Source of the DNA: an uncultured Parolsenella sp.
GTDB taxonomy: Bacteria > Actinomycetota > Coriobacteriia > Coriobacteriales > Atopobiaceae
Assembly (NCBI RefSeq): GCF_934660935.1
Contig: NZ_CAKUIH010000018.1
Span: forward strand, 1-14,666
Reading direction: 5' to 3'
DNA: 14,666 bases
In this document: positions 5,292 through 12,585 of the stretch, piece after piece
Position numbering within the stretch: the first letter of the stretch is position 1
Layout of the letters: each line of letters begins with the position of its first letter
Translations under genes and position numbers: made by a program
Notes under the pieces: model-generated
What the model saw: the letters and a program-made list of their open reading frames with translations, nothing else
The model's database searches: none
Told to the model about the DNA's origin: nothing

Positions 5292-6320
5292 ATGTCGATG
5301 AACTTCAAGCGTCGCCTGCCCATCCCACAGGAGATTCGCGAGGGTATGCCCCTCTCCGCTGAGCTCGCTGCCAAGAAGGTCGCCTTTGACGAAAAGGTCG
5401 CCCGCGTCATCACCGGCGAGGACCCGCGCAAGCTCCTCGTCATCGGTCCGTGCTCCGCGGATCGCGAGGATTCCGTGCTCGAGTACGTGACGCGCCTGGC
5501 AAAACTCGCGGAGGACGTCGAGGATCGTCTCGTCATCGTCCCCCGCGTCTACACCGCAAAGCCCCGCACCAAGGGCACCGGCTACAAGGGCCTTCTCCAC
5601 AGCCCCGACCCGGACGCCAAGGCTGATGTCCTCGAGGGCGTGAAGGCCATCCGCCACATGCACCTCGCGGTGGCGGAGGAGACCGGCTTCTTCACGGCTG
5701 ACGAGATGCTCTACCCCTCCAACTACCAGTACCTCTTCGACCTGCTCGCCTACGTCGCCGTGGGTGCCCGCTCCGTTGAGAACCAGGAGCACCGCCTCGT
5801 CGCCTCCGGCGTCTCCGTGCCCGTTGGCATGAAGAACCCCACTGCCGGCTCGACCACGGTCATGCTCAACTCCATCTACGCAGCCCAGGCTCCGCAGGAG
5901 TTCATCTATCGCAACTGGGAGGTCACCACGCGGGGCAACCCGCTCGCCCATGCGGTTCTCCGCGGCTACATCGGCCTCGATGGTCGTAACTACCCCAACT
6001 ACCACTACGAGCACCTCGAGCGCCTTGCCGAGCGCTACACGAGGGAGAACTACGACAACCCGGCCGTCATCGTCGACTGCAACCATGACAACTCTGGCAA
6101 GCGCCCGTTCGAGCAGTTCCGCATCTGCAAGGAGGTGCTCGACTCCTGCCGTCGCAGCGAGTCGATTCGCAACATCGTGCGTGGCTTCATGGTCGAGTCC
6201 TACCTCGAGGACGGCAACCAGCCCGTCGATGGCGGCGTCTACGGCAAGTCGATCACCGACCCGTGCATTGGCTGGGAGAAGACCGAGTACCTCGTGCGCG
6301 AGCTCGCTGAGAGGGCGTAA
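5292..6320 (+). CDS. aroF: Class I DAHP synthase (3-deoxy-7-phosphoheptulonate synthase)
   Basis: It condenses phosphoenolpyruvate and erythrose 4-phosphate into DAHP, the first step of the shikimate pathway to aromatic amino acids. The 342-residue cytosolic barrel enzyme shows the class I (AroFGH-type) motifs: LLVIGPCSAD (48-57), YTAKPRTKGTGYKG (87-100), GARSVENQEHR (158-168), PVGMKNPTAG (177-186), DCNHDNSGK (262-270) and SITDPCIGW (320-328). By family alignment the metal ligands are Cys54, His265, Glu302 and Asp323, all present. YTAKPRT replaces the common FEKPRT form. The start is firm: AGGAGG six bases upstream. The isoform's feedback effector (Phe, Tyr or Trp) cannot be read from the sequence, so the gene letter is nominal. 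It has its own promoter, divergent from rnpB, and no other aromatic pathway gene is adjacent. Confidence 0.95.
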   Translation: MSMNFKRRLPIPQEIREGMPLSAELAAKKVAFDEKVARVITGEDPRKLLVIGPCSADREDSVLEYVTRLAKLAEDVEDRLVIVPRVYTAKPRTKGTGYKGLLHSPDPDAKADVLEGVKAIRHMHLAVAEETGFFTADEMLYPSNYQYLFDLLAYVAVGARSVENQEHRLVASGVSVPVGMKNPTAGSTTVMLNSIYAAQAPQEFIYRNWEVTTRGNPLAHAVLRGYIGLDGRNYPNYHYEHLERLAERYTRENYDNPAVIVDCNHDNSGKRPFEQFRICKEVLDSCRRSESIRNIVRGFMVESYLEDGNQPVDGGVYGKSITDPCIGWEKTEYLVRELAERA

Positions 6321-6427
6321 CCGGGGATCGTTCGCCCCTAACTTATGCGCTTCTCTGGTGCCGATATGCAATTTGGTCTATCCGTCAGCGAAATGTCGGG
6401 GATAAGTAGTCAATTTATCGCTACCAT

Positions 6428-6448
6428 GTTGTGAAACCCAATCACAAC
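6428..6448 (+). promoter_or_regulatory. Hairpin just upstream of the ptsH ribosome-binding site
   Basis: GTTGTGA pairs perfectly with TCACAAC around a seven-base loop, ending 8 bases before the AGGAG of ptsH. There is no T-run. It may be a dyad operator or an RNA hairpin affecting translation. No clear promoter is seen between the DAHP synthase stop and this point. Confidence 0.4.
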
Positions 6449-6464
6449 GCCTCGCAGGAGAGAC

Positions 6465-6719
6465 ATGGTCGAGCTAACCCATACCATTAAGGACCCGATG
6501 GGTCTTCACTCTCGCTCCGTGATGCTCATTGCCGGCGAGGCCGCGCGGTGGGAGAGTACCTACACCGTAAGCCACTCGGACCGCTCCGCTGACGGCGAGG
6601 ACGTGATCGGCCTCATGGGCCTGGGAGCCCACCTCGGTGACACCATCACCGTTAAGATCGATGGGTCGGACGAGGCGGATGCCTCTGAGTTCATGGCGCA
6701 TCTCCTCCGGAGGCTCTAG
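6465..6719 (+). CDS. ptsH: HPr-like phosphocarrier protein with Asp at position 46
   Basis: This 84-residue protein has the HPr fold signature. His15 lies in MGLHSRS (12-18), with Arg17 conserved, and the C-terminal half reads ADGEDVIGLMGLGAHLGDTI (42-61). HPr takes phosphate from enzyme I on His15 and passes it to sugar-specific EIIA proteins. Two departures stand out: the usual Pro18 is Ser, and the regulatory Ser46, phosphorylated by HPr kinase in many Gram-positives, is Asp. Asp46 mimics the charged state in laboratory mutants of other HPr proteins, so this copy may not be controlled by HPr kinase; that is an inference. The start has AGGAG four bases upstream. The stop overlaps the GTG start of the next gene by one base, so they form an operon. 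No enzyme I gene is nearby. Confidence 0.88.
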   Translation: MVELTHTIKDPMGLHSRSVMLIAGEAARWESTYTVSHSDRSADGEDVIGLMGLGAHLGDTITVKIDGSDEADASEFMAHLLRRL

Positions 6720-7417
6720 TGGCGAAGGCCAAATCCAAGACAAGGTCTGCTGATGCGACGTCGGGCGCCAATGCGGCCGGCGTCGCATCGTATATGACGC
6801 CGGCGGTGGACGAGGTCTCGACGGCGGAGTTCGTTGACCGCAAGAGTCGCTTCATCGCGCACTTAACGCATGTCGAGAGCGAGGATGAGGCAAGCGCCTT
6901 CATCGAGAGCATTCGCCGCCAGCACTACGACGCTCGCCATAACGTTCCCGCCTGGATCCTGGCGGATGGCACGGAGCGCCAGAGCGATGACGGGGAGCCC
7001 CAGCGCACGAGCGGCATGCCTACGCTCGAGGTCCTTCGCGGGGCGGGCCTCAGGGATTGCTGCTGCGTGGTGACGCGCTACTTCGGCGGCACGCTCCTGG
7101 GCCCCGGCGGGCTTGTCCGTGCGTACATGACGGCGACCCAGCGCGCGGTCGAGGTAGCGCGCGAGGCCGGGCTTCTCGTGGAGAAGACGCTCGTGACCGT
7201 CGTTGAGCTGACGATTCCCTATGCCGTGCACGACCGCGTGCGTGACCTCGCGGAGCGCTCCGGCGCGCATGACCGTGGGTCTGAGTACGGGGCGGATGTG
7301 ACCCTCACGCTGGCGTTTCGCGCGGGTGAGGAAGTGGCGTTCGTGGATGCCATGCGCGAGATGGCCGCGGGCCAGGACCTCTGCCGCGTGAGCGAGCCGA
7401 GCTTCTCCGTGTTCTAG
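6719..7417 (+). CDS. YigZ/IMPACT family protein (UPF0029)
   Basis: This 232-residue protein has the UPF0029/Impact N-terminal domain: KSRFIAH (42-48), ARHNVPAWI (72-80), SDDGEPQRTSGMP (89-101) and VVTRYFGGTLLGPGGLVRAY (117-136). A C-terminal ferredoxin-like region (about 150-232, DUF1949 type) follows. The family is cytosolic and, by analogy with eukaryotic IMPACT, thought to act around translation; its bacterial role is not settled. The GTG start is backed by GGAGG five bases upstream and overlaps the ptsH stop as TAGTG. The first 24 residues are a basic extension beyond the common family start near Tyr25. It shares a transcript with ptsH and converges on the HAD gene. I see only short GC hairpins between them, with no T-run terminator. 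Confidence 0.92.
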   Translation: MAKAKSKTRSADATSGANAAGVASYMTPAVDEVSTAEFVDRKSRFIAHLTHVESEDEASAFIESIRRQHYDARHNVPAWILADGTERQSDDGEPQRTSGMPTLEVLRGAGLRDCCCVVTRYFGGTLLGPGGLVRAYMTATQRAVEVAREAGLLVEKTLVTVVELTIPYAVHDRVRDLAERSGAHDRGSEYGADVTLTLAFRAGEEVAFVDAMREMAAGQDLCRVSEPSFSVF

Positions 7418-7486
7418 GGCGCGGCATGAGCACGGGCGCGTGCGCGGGTGCCAGGCGTCGGTTGCCGGGCGTGTATTGCCGTCCCG

Positions 7487-8107
7487 CTAGGCCTTGCCGC
7501 CCTGCGAGAGCGTGGCGATTTGGTTCTCGAGCGCGTCGACGTCGCCAGTGAAGTGGTGCGTCCACATGCCGGCGGCCCCAGCGCCCCTGCAGTTGTCGAG
7601 GCTGTCGTCGACGAAGAGGCACTCCTCGGGCGCGAGGTTGTAGCGGTCGCATAGGACGCGGAAGATCGCGGGGTCGGGCTTCATGAGGCGTTCCTCCGCG
7701 GAGACGACTACGCCGTCGATGATCGGGCGCGCGGGCGCGTGATCGAGTTGCTCGAAGATCCTGTCCGAGGCGTTGGAGAGCACGTAGACGCCAAAGCCCG
7801 CGGCGTGCAGGCGGCGCGCGAGGTCGTTCGTCTCCTCGAGGGGGCGCGAGAGCTCCGGCCAGTGGTCGAAGCAGCTATAGAGGTTGGGGAGGAGCCGCTC
7901 CGGGATGTGGGCCTCCGCCACGCGCAGCATCGTGGCGTGGTCGATGGTGCCCGAGTCGAGCAGTGCCCACTCCGTGCGGCCGAAAAGCGCAGCGTAGAGA
8001 AGGTCCGCGTCCTTTTCGTCCTCCGTGAAGGCGCGTGCGAACTCATGGCCGTCGAAGGTCATGAGGACGTTTCCCATGTCGAAGATGACGTTCCTGAGCA
8101 ATGCCAT
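7487..8107 (-). CDS. HAD superfamily phosphatase, YihX-like
   Basis: This 206-residue cytosolic protein shows all four HAD motifs. Motif I is VIFDMGNVLMTFD, with the nucleophile Asp10 and the D-x-G-N-V form typical of the YihX/haloacid-dehalogenase-like group. Motif II is VYVLSNAS, motif III is LMKPDPAIF, and motif IV is CLFVDDSLDN. A helical cap lies between motifs I and II (about residues 20-85). YihX-type enzymes dephosphorylate small sugar phosphates such as glucose 1-phosphate; the substrate here cannot be read. The start at 8107 (MALLRN) is preferred because it directly precedes motif I and has GGGGA five bases upstream. A longer in-frame start at 8179 adds residues without family character. 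It is divergent from the PiT gene and convergent with the YigZ gene, and probably transcribed alone. Confidence 0.9.
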   Translation of the reverse strand: MALLRNVIFDMGNVLMTFDGHEFARAFTEDEKDADLLYAALFGRTEWALLDSGTIDHATMLRVAEAHIPERLLPNLYSCFDHWPELSRPLEETNDLARRLHAAGFGVYVLSNASDRIFEQLDHAPARPIIDGVVVSAEERLMKPDPAIFRVLCDRYNLAPEECLFVDDSLDNCRGAGAAGMWTHHFTGDVDALENQIATLSQGGKA

Positions 8108-8230
8108 GCGGATCCCCGTTCTCAAGGAGCTGTGACTGCAATTGTGCGTCATGCGCCTCGTTTGGGCCTCGCACGGCACCCGCCTTCGCGCACGATTTCA
8201 GCGATGCTCCACGTTCCGCCCGCCGAACTT

Positions 8231-8257
8231 GTCGGTTTTTTGTAAGGCACACGTAAG
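8231..8257 (+). promoter_or_regulatory. Direct repeats with 11-base period upstream of the phosphate permease gene
   Basis: GTAAG occurs at 8242-8246 and 8253-8257, exactly 11 bases apart, with a degenerate third copy GTCGG at 8231-8235. Boxes of two or more 5-7-base repeats at 11-base spacing are typical of PhoB/PhoP response regulators. The site is about 60 bases upstream of the permease start. The regulator assignment is inferred from the spacing and the gene it faces. Confidence 0.45.
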
Positions 8258-8314
8258 CGAATCCTCCATCTTTGGTGCACAATAGCGTGTATGTCTGTCT
8301 AGAAGGGGGATAGC

Positions 8315-9367
8315 TTGGACGTCTCGTTCGCGCACTTCATGGGGCAGGTTCTCACGAGCCCGCCCCTTGCGCTCACTACGCTTCTCACGCTCGGCGTCAT
8401 CTTTGTCAACGGCTGGACTGACGCCCCCAACGCGATCGCCACATGCGTCACCACGCGCTGCATGCGCGTGAAGCCCGCCATCATCATGAGCGCACTGCTC
8501 AACTTCCTCGGCGTCCTCGTGATGACGAAGATCAACGCAAGCGTCGCCTCGACCATCTCCAACATGGTCGACTTCGGCGGCAACACGGAAGCCGCGCTCA
8601 TCGCGTTGTGCGCCGCGCTTTTTTCGATCGTCGTGTACAGCGTGGGCGCCTCGGTGTTCGGCATCCCCACGTCCGAGAGCCACAGCCTCATCGCTGGCCT
8701 CACCGGTGCCGCCATCGCCATCCAGGGTGGCCTCGACGGCGTGAACGGCGAGGAGTGGATCAAAGTCATCTACGGCCTCGTCATGAGCCTGCTCTTCGGG
8801 TTTGCGATCGGTTGGCTCGTCTGCAAGCTCGTGACCATCGTCTTTGCTGAGGCAGACCGCCGCAAGACTGACGGCTTCTTCCGCTACGCCCAGATCTTCG
8901 GCGCTGCCGCCATGAGCTTCATGCACGGCGCCCAGGACGGCCAGAAGTTCATCGGCGTGCTCTTCCTCGGCGTGGCGTTCTGCAGCGGTCAGTCGAGCGT
9001 CGAGGGCGTCGTCATCCCCGTGTGGCTCATGATGCTCTGCTCGATCACGATGGGCATCGGCACGAGCGTCGGCGGCGAGCCCATCATCAAGAGCGTGGGC
9101 ATGGACATGGTCAAGCTCGAGAAGTACCAGGGCTTTGCCGCGGACCTCGCGAGTTCGCTCTGCCTCCTCATCATGACCGAGCTCGGCATTCCCGTCTCCA
9201 CCACCCACACCAAGACGAGCGCGATCATGGGCGTCGGCGCCGTGAAGCGCCTCTCCGCCATTAACTTTGGCGTCGTGAAGGACATGATGCTGACCTGGGT
9301 CTTCACGTTCCCGGGCTGTGGCCTCATCAGCTTCGCCATGGCCAAGCTGTTCATGTTCTTGTTCTAG
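8315..9367 (+). CDS. pit: PiT family inorganic phosphate permease
   Basis: This 350-residue membrane protein, with about ten hydrophobic segments, belongs to the PiT family (PF01384). It carries the two inverted-repeat signatures: NGWTDAPNAIAT (32-43) and FMHGAQDGQKFIGV in the second half, variants of the GAND consensus. Polar phosphate-site stretches PTSESHSLIAGL and VSTTHTKTSAI are also clear. PiT proteins import phosphate (often as a metal-phosphate complex) using the proton or sodium gradient. The start is a TTG at 8315 with AAGGGGGA five bases upstream; the next in-frame ATG (8339) would cut into the N-terminus and lacks such a site. The DUF47 gene follows in the same direction after 155 bases, the usual PiT partner arrangement. 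Possible PhoP-type repeats lie upstream. Confidence 0.94.
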   Translation: MDVSFAHFMGQVLTSPPLALTTLLTLGVIFVNGWTDAPNAIATCVTTRCMRVKPAIIMSALLNFLGVLVMTKINASVASTISNMVDFGGNTEAALIALCAALFSIVVYSVGASVFGIPTSESHSLIAGLTGAAIAIQGGLDGVNGEEWIKVIYGLVMSLLFGFAIGWLVCKLVTIVFAEADRRKTDGFFRYAQIFGAAAMSFMHGAQDGQKFIGVLFLGVAFCSGQSSVEGVVIPVWLMMLCSITMGIGTSVGGEPIIKSVGMDMVKLEKYQGFAADLASSLCLLIMTELGIPVSTTHTKTSAIMGVGAVKRLSAINFGVVKDMMLTWVFTFPGCGLISFAMAKLFMFLF

Positions 9368-9401
9368 GCGGCAACCGTCGCGGCGGCAGACCGTTGCCGC
9401 C
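9367..9401 (+). other. Hairpin at the pit stop codon
   Basis: GGCGGCAAC (9367-9375) pairs perfectly with GTTGCCGCC (9393-9401) around a 17-base loop, starting at the last base of the pit stop codon. There is no T-run, so it more likely stabilises the upstream mRNA end or partly limits read-through than fully terminates. Two more GC dyads follow in the spacer: CCGCGG/CCGCGG at 9434-9448, and CCGGCG/CGCCGG around TTGT at 9470-9485. Confidence 0.5.
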
Positions 9402-9522
9402 CGTTGTCCCCTGCCAGCGGGCCTGCCGCTACTCCGCGGGCACCGCGGCTCGCACGTCAGGTACCGTTTCCGGCGTTGTCGCCGGTAGCTCACCCCAACG
9501 TCCCCAATCGAGAGGAACCGAC

Positions 9523-10146
9523 ATGGCTCGTAAGAGCGACTCCTTCTACTTCGACAACTACAACTCCTGCGCTGACAACATCTGCAAGGCCGCGCACCTG
9601 CTTGAGGGCATCATGCGCGACTACAATCCCGCGGAGCTCGAGAAGCACATGGACGAGATGCACGAGATCGAGCAGTCCTCCGATGACCTCCGCCACGGCA
9701 TGATGGACACCCTCCTCAGGGCCTTCATCACCCCGATCGAGCGTGAGGACCTCGCAAGGCTCAGCTCCAGCCTTGACGATGTCACGGACTTCATCGAGGG
9801 CGTCCTGCATCGCCTTTACTACGACAACATCCAGGAGCTCACGCCTGGCGCGCTCGAGATGGTGACGATGCTCGTGAAGGCGGCCGAGGAAGTTCGAAAC
9901 ATGATCGCCGAGCTTCCCAACTTCAAGAAGCCGGAGTCCCTCCACGAGCACGTCGTCTCGATCAACACCCTCGAGTCCGTGGGCGACGAGATCTTCCTCC
10001 GCATCATGCGCGAGCTCCACATGACCGAGACGGACCCCCTCCGCGTCCTCGGCATGCGAGAGATCTACTCCGTCCTCGAGAGCTGCCTCGACGCGTGCGA
10101 GCGCGTCGCTGACGGCGTCGAGGGCATCATCATGCAGAACAACTAG
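9523..10146 (+). CDS. DUF47 family PhoU-like protein, partner of the PiT permease
   Basis: This 207-residue, all-helical cytosolic protein has the DUF47 (PF01865, PhoU-related) pattern: SFYFDNYNSCADNICKAAHL near the N-terminus, the charged helix HEIEQSSDDLRHGMM, ITPIEREDLARLSSSLDDV with the D-x-x-D/E metal-cluster type residues, and a C-terminal helix with LESVGDEIFLRIMREL and ACERVADGVEGI. DUF47 proteins are usually encoded next to PiT permeases and thought to modulate them, as PhoU does for the Pst system. The start is ATG 9523 with AGAGGAA about five bases upstream; a longer in-frame start at 9394 would run through the hairpins of the spacer and has no family support. It very probably shares a transcript with pit, and the Cof-type gene starts 8 bases after its stop. 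Confidence 0.93.
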   Translation: MARKSDSFYFDNYNSCADNICKAAHLLEGIMRDYNPAELEKHMDEMHEIEQSSDDLRHGMMDTLLRAFITPIEREDLARLSSSLDDVTDFIEGVLHRLYYDNIQELTPGALEMVTMLVKAAEEVRNMIAELPNFKKPESLHEHVVSINTLESVGDEIFLRIMRELHMTETDPLRVLGMREIYSVLESCLDACERVADGVEGIIMQNN

Positions 10147-10154
10147 GTGCAGCC

Positions 10155-11021
10155 TTGATTCGCCTGTTCGCATCAGACCTTGACGGGACGCTGCTGGGCG
10201 CCACGCATTCCGTGACGCGCCCGGTGGCGGCCTCGATTCGTCGCGTGGTCGAGGCGGGCGCGCGCTTCGCCATCGCCACGGGGCGGACGTTTCGCTCTCC
10301 CGGCGACTTTGGCTTTGGGGATCTCCCGTGCGACGTCGTCTGCGCGAACGGCTCGATCGTCCTTTCGAGGGAGGGCGAGTTGCTGCGATTCGCCACGCTT
10401 GACCCGGCGTTTGTCGAGGAGGCGCTCTCGGCGTTTCCCGAGGCACCGTTTCTGTGCATCGGCAGGCGTCACAGCTACGTCTGCACGTCTCGCGAGGCCT
10501 ATGACGCGGAGTACGTCGCTCATGGCCTTGTGACGCGCATCAAGGATTATGTCCGCCTGCGCGCCATGCACGCGCCCGGAATGCGCGCGGCGGACGAGAT
10601 GCTCTACGATCAGACGGCCTCCACCATCCTCGAGAACGAGATCTGCAAAATCAACTGCCGCACGACTGACCCGGGCCTCATTCGCGAGCTCGACGCCTTC
10701 TTTGCGGAGCGTTCTGACAAGGTGGTCAACGCCCCCTTTAACCCGAGCATGTTCGAGGTGACGCGCGCGGGCGTTGACAAGGGCGAGGCGATCGCGTGGC
10801 TTGCGGCCAACTATTGCATCGGAGAGGACGAGGTCGCCGTCTACGGAGACGGCGGCAACGACATCGCCATGCTCGAGAGGTTCGCGCCCCACGGGCATGC
10901 GTACGCGCCCCATGGCGCCTGCGATGACGCGAAGCGCGCTGCGAGCGAGGTCATTGGTTCGAACGTCCTCTACGCCGTGCCGAGGCACATGGTGCGAACG
11001 GTCTGCGGCGACGCGAAGTGA
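10155..11021 (+). CDS. Cof-type HAD hydrolase
   Basis: This 288-residue cytosolic phosphatase has the Cof (HAD subfamily IIB) layout. Motif I is ASDLDGTLLG, with Asp8 and Asp10. Motif II is FAIATGR, followed by the VVCANGS segment after it. A large C2 cap fills the middle (about 85-190). Motif III Lys is in DKGEAIAWLA, and motif IV is VYGDGGNDIAML. Such enzymes dephosphorylate sugar phosphates, flavin or pyridoxal phosphates; the substrate cannot be told. The start is TTG at 10155 with AGGTG five bases upstream. It is only 8 bases from the stop of the DUF47 gene, so it ends the pit operon. The linkage to phosphate uptake may mean it helps release phosphate, which is an inference. A strong promoter for the next gene lies just downstream. 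Confidence 0.93.
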   Translation: MIRLFASDLDGTLLGATHSVTRPVAASIRRVVEAGARFAIATGRTFRSPGDFGFGDLPCDVVCANGSIVLSREGELLRFATLDPAFVEEALSAFPEAPFLCIGRRHSYVCTSREAYDAEYVAHGLVTRIKDYVRLRAMHAPGMRAADEMLYDQTASTILENEICKINCRTTDPGLIRELDAFFAERSDKVVNAPFNPSMFEVTRAGVDKGEAIAWLAANYCIGEDEVAVYGDGGNDIAMLERFAPHGHAYAPHGACDDAKRAASEVIGSNVLYAVPRHMVRTVCGDAK

Positions 11022-11055
11022 GCCATGTCACATACGGGTACCTTGTGTAGAGATG

Positions 11056-11083
11056 TTGAGCGGTAAACAAGCTCTGCTATGAT
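11056..11083 (+). promoter_or_regulatory. Promoter of the marR-type gene
   Basis: -35 TTGAGC (11056-11061), 16-base spacer, -10 TATGAT (11078-11083) with an extended TGC just before it. This is the best-looking promoter in the window. The leader is about 25 bases. Confidence 0.75.
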
Positions 11084-11113
11084 GCTCGGGACGGATCAGA
11101 AAGAGGGAGGCCG

Positions 11114-11578
11114 ATGGCCGAGAAAAACACGGATGGCGAGCGTTTCCAGGAGTTCGTTCGCCTTATCTCCTCGACGGAGAAGGAGATTCAGCGCATCCGT
11201 GCGGTGGAGTGCGAGCGCCTGGGCCTTCGTGGTGCGGACCTCATGTGCCTTTACTATCTCGGCCGCTCCTCCACGGGCATGACGGCGGCAGAGCTTGCTC
11301 GCACAGCGGGTGTCACTCGCGCCGCCGTGTGCCGTACGATCGCGAGCCTCGGCGAGGCCAAGCTCGTCGAGGTCAAGGATGACCCAGAGTCGACCACACG
11401 CCGCTATCGCGCTGAGATTTGCCTCACGCAGGCTGGTCGTGAGCTCATGGGTCGCGTCGACCAGGCGATTTCGCGCGTCATGTCGAGGGTCGACTCGGCG
11501 CTTGACGGCCGCTCGCGCGTTCGGCTGTATGACTCCTTGGAATCCGTCCTTGAGTGTCTTCACGGCATCGGCCGTTAG
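11114..11578 (+). CDS. MarR family transcriptional regulator
   Basis: This 154-residue DNA-binding protein has the MarR layout: an N-terminal dimer helix, a winged helix-turn-helix with MTAAELARTAGVTRAAVCRT (56-75) as the recognition unit, a wing with KDDPESTTRRYRAEICLT (88-105), then long C-terminal dimer helices. MarR proteins usually repress themselves and neighbouring genes and release DNA on binding small phenolic or lipid ligands. The start has GAGGGAGG directly upstream. It has its own strong promoter and is followed after 96 bases by the DegV gene in the same direction. A hairpin lies in that gap (11588-11595 with 11604-11611), without a T-run. A regulator of fatty acid metabolism such as FabT is also MarR type, and the DegV neighbour makes a lipid link conceivable, but the sequence does not prove it. 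Confidence 0.92.
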   Translation: MAEKNTDGERFQEFVRLISSTEKEIQRIRAVECERLGLRGADLMCLYYLGRSSTGMTAAELARTAGVTRAAVCRTIASLGEAKLVEVKDDPESTTRRYRAEICLTQAGRELMGRVDQAISRVMSRVDSALDGRSRVRLYDSLESVLECLHGIGR

Positions 11579-11674
11579 CGCTCAGGCATCCATCGAAGCG
11601 TAGCGATGGGTCACGAGGCCTCTATTCTTGTGGGCCTTGCCTTCGCGCGCGTGTGAAAAGGAAGAGGATTCGCC

Positions 11675-12544
11675 ATGGCCGTTCGCATCATCACGGACTC
11701 CGCGTCTGATATAACCCCGGAAGACATCGAGGCCGCCGGAAGCCCGGCGCTCGCGGTTCTGCCCCTGAGCATCACCTTTGGCTCGGACAGCTATGCCGAC
11801 AGCGTCGACCTCACGCACAGGCGCTTCTACGAGCTCCTCGTCGAGTGCGATGACCTGCCGAAGACCGGCCAGGTGAACCCGTATGCCTTCGAGGGCGCCA
11901 TCCGCGAGGCACGCGAGGCGGGGGAGGATGCCGTTGTTATCACGGTCTCCGGAAAGCTCTCCGGCACGTATGAGAGTGCCGTTTCCGCGGCGTCTGGCTT
12001 TGATAGCGGCGTCTACGTCGTTGACAGCCGCAACGTTTGCGTGGGCGAGCGCGTCCTCGTCGATTATGCCCTGCGCCTCGTGGGGGAGGGCCTTCCCGCG
12101 GCGGACATCGCTGTCGCCCTCGAGCAGGTGCGCGATGACATCTTCGTTGTGGGCCTGCTCGACACGCTTGAGTACCTTCGCCGCGGTGGTCGCGTGCCTG
12201 CTGCTGCCGCTGCCGTGGGCCAGCTGCTCTCCATCAAGCCGGTCATCTCCGTCGAGGGTGGCGAGGTCGTCGTGCTGGGTAAGGCGCGCGGCTCCAAGAA
12301 CGGTCGCAACCTCCTGACCCAGCAGATCGAGAAGTCCGGTGGCATCGACTTCTCCATGCCGATCGCGCTTGGTTACGCCGGTCTCGACGACGGCCTGCTC
12401 AGGAAGTACATCGAGGACTCCCGTGGCATCTGGGAGGCCAGCGTGCACGCTGACGAGCTTCCCATCCACTCCGTGGGAGCGACGATTGGCACCCACGTCG
12501 GCCCCGGTGCGATCGCGCTGGCGTTCTTTAAGAAGAGCGCATAG
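11675..12544 (+). CDS. DegV family fatty-acid-binding protein (FakB-like)
   Basis: This 289-residue cytosolic protein matches the DegV family: RIITDSASDITPE near the N-terminus (4-16), LPKTGQVNP (61-69, the usual TSQ/P loop), ISGT-type loop VSGKLSGTYESA (91-102), VVDSRNVCVGE, LEYLRRGGRV, and GTHVGPGAIALAF at the end. DegV/FakB proteins hold one fatty acid and present it to the kinase FakA, which makes acyl-phosphate for membrane lipid synthesis from exogenous fatty acids. No FakA (Dak2-type) gene lies in the window. The start has GAGGA seven bases upstream, and the length is normal. It may be co-transcribed with the upstream marR-type gene; no separate clear promoter is seen. Confidence 0.94.
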   Translation: MAVRIITDSASDITPEDIEAAGSPALAVLPLSITFGSDSYADSVDLTHRRFYELLVECDDLPKTGQVNPYAFEGAIREAREAGEDAVVITVSGKLSGTYESAVSAASGFDSGVYVVDSRNVCVGERVLVDYALRLVGEGLPAADIAVALEQVRDDIFVVGLLDTLEYLRRGGRVPAAAAAVGQLLSIKPVISVEGGEVVVLGKARGSKNGRNLLTQQIEKSGGIDFSMPIALGYAGLDDGLLRKYIEDSRGIWEASVHADELPIHSVGATIGTHVGPGAIALAFFKKSA

Positions 12545-12585
12545 GCTGGCGCTCTTGGTCCGATGGGCCCGCATTCCGGTGAGCC

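Noticed and set aside
5124..6371. 415-residue open frame on the minus strand opposite the DAHP synthase gene
   Set aside because: It is the mirror of a strongly conserved gene in GC-rich DNA and runs into the RNase P RNA; its composition is rich in Val, Asp, His and Arg with no family motif.
8223..8241. Terminator-like CCGA/TCGG hairpin with T6 upstream of pit
   Set aside because: The stem is only four pairs and no plus-strand gene precedes it; the T-run more likely belongs to the promoter region.
8198..9493. 431-residue minus-strand open frame opposite pit
   Set aside because: It is His/Asp/Glu/Ala low-complexity, a typical antisense shadow of a GC-rich membrane-protein gene.
9490..10446. 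318-residue minus-strand open frame opposite the DUF47 and Cof genes
   Set aside because: It overlaps two well-supported genes on the other strand and shows no motif or ribosome-binding site.
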